The notes under the pieces: generated by a model
What the model was told of the DNA's origin: nothing
Seen by the model: the letters and a program-made list of their open reading frames with translations, nothing else
Database searches by the model: none
DNA from: Acidimicrobiia bacterium
GTDB lineage: Bacteria; Actinomycetota; Acidimicrobiia; ATN3; PSLF01
DNA: 64,000 nt
NCBI GenBank assembly: GCA_040289475.1
Contig: PSLF01000006.1
Span: forward strand, 43,246-107,245
Direction: 5' to 3'
Part shown: positions 63,753-64,000 of the stretch, one piece after another
Position numbering within the stretch: position 1 is the first letter of the stretch
Layout of the letters: each line of letters opens with the position of its first letter
Translations under genes and position numbers: made by a program

Positions 63753-64000
63753 GCCTGGCTTCCAGCCGGTCCAATCGGGCCAGGACCTCCTCCACCGGGG
63801 TAGGGAGACGGGGGATCACGGTGATGGTCCCACTTGTCTCCAGAACCACCTGGTCGCACTCCTCCACCGAAGAGATTCCCTGGCGACGGATCGCGGCTAG
63901 CAGCTCGTCCTCAGTTATCAGCTCGCGGCGCAAATTCTCGGGAATAACCCGACCATGCCGGACCAGCCAGACGGGACCTCCTTCCAGCCTGCGCTCTAGG
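63715..64000 (-). CDS. DUF421 (YetF-like) membrane protein, 5' end beyond the window
   Basis: The minus-strand frame is open from the window edge to a stop at 63715-63717. It encodes the DUF421 C-terminal domain: LEGGPVWLVRHGRVIPENL, RRELITEDELLAAIR, GISSVEECDQVVLETSGTI and TVIPR, then a short coiled tail. In complete members this domain follows three transmembrane helices. The function is unknown, although it has been linked to stress and spore envelopes in Bacillus. The internal TTG at 63933 is not the start. Confidence 0.85.
   Translation of the reverse strand, partial: LERRLEGGPVWLVRHGRVIPENLRRELITEDELLAAIRRQGISSVEECDQVVLETSGTITVIPRLPTPVEEVLARLDRLEARLSRQTRDPADGA

Noticed and set aside
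1..64000. CRISPR array, insertion sequence, prophage or integrase
   Set aside because: No regularly spaced repeats, transposase, integrase or phage structural genes were seen anywhere in the window.

Overview
The window (G+C in the mid-50s by eye) reads as a housekeeping stretch of an actinobacterial chromosome. Actinobacterial markers are a SigR/RsrA-like sigma/anti-sigma pair, a DUF5667 anti-sigma-like protein next to a small sigma factor, a DUF2342 (F420-associated) metalloprotease, CarD, a DUF2520 gene before panC, and the gene orders argS-lysA-hom-thrC...rho-rpmE...prfA-prmC-tsaC and tilS-hpt-ftsH-folE-folP. I suspect a deep-branching lineage (Acidimicrobiia-, Thermoleophilia- or Rubrobacteria-like), but I cannot place it from this window alone.

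Layout. 1-12.1 kb: argS (5' end outside the window), lysA, a CDGSH Fe-S protein, hom, thrC, then a phosphoglycerate-mutase-like gene where thrB is expected, followed by genes resembling cyclic 2,3-diphosphoglycerate synthetase and 2-phosphoglycerate kinase, a transaldolase, rho and rpmE. 12.2-25.3 kb: yqhQ, a GH3 beta-glucosidase on the opposite strand with an AT-rich control region, prfA-prmC-tsaC, an L,D-transpeptidase, two sigma/anti-sigma pairs, an alpha/beta hydrolase, a small membrane protein and the DUF2342 protease. 25.3-31.2 kb: tilS-hpt-ftsH-folE-folP.

31.2-41.9 kb is an accessory block that splits the folate operon: a cation P-type ATPase, a DNA methyltransferase, a secreted protein, two glycosyltransferases, a methyltransferase, a crotonase, a phosphatase-like protein without its catalytic cysteine, and a GtrA protein. 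41.9-48.6 kb resumes with folB-folK-DUF2520-panC-panD-nadC-coaX-lysS (folate, pantothenate/CoA, NAD, Lys-tRNA). 48.7-56.9 kb: a GH38/GH57-like hydrolase, a polyprenyl diphosphate synthase, clpC, a universal stress protein, a lipoprotein and a Crp-family regulator. 57.5-62.3 kb: carD, a PIN-TRAM protein, fused ispDF, cysS and tRNA-Thr(TGT). The end holds an FkbM-type methyltransferase and the 3' part of a DUF421 gene.

The two most interesting observations are these. First, the crp-carD intergenic region contains a perfect TGTGA-N6-TCACA operator at class II distance (-41.5) from a possible -10 box, followed by a C-rich structured stretch with four TCCCCGG copies, three of them in hairpin loops, and a strong intrinsic terminator. 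This is a candidate Crp-controlled small RNA resembling the actinobacterial 6C type. Second, the hom-thrC cluster continues into an apparent cyclic 2,3-diphosphoglycerate pathway, a system best known from thermophilic methanogens. The mutase-like gene between them could serve either pathway.
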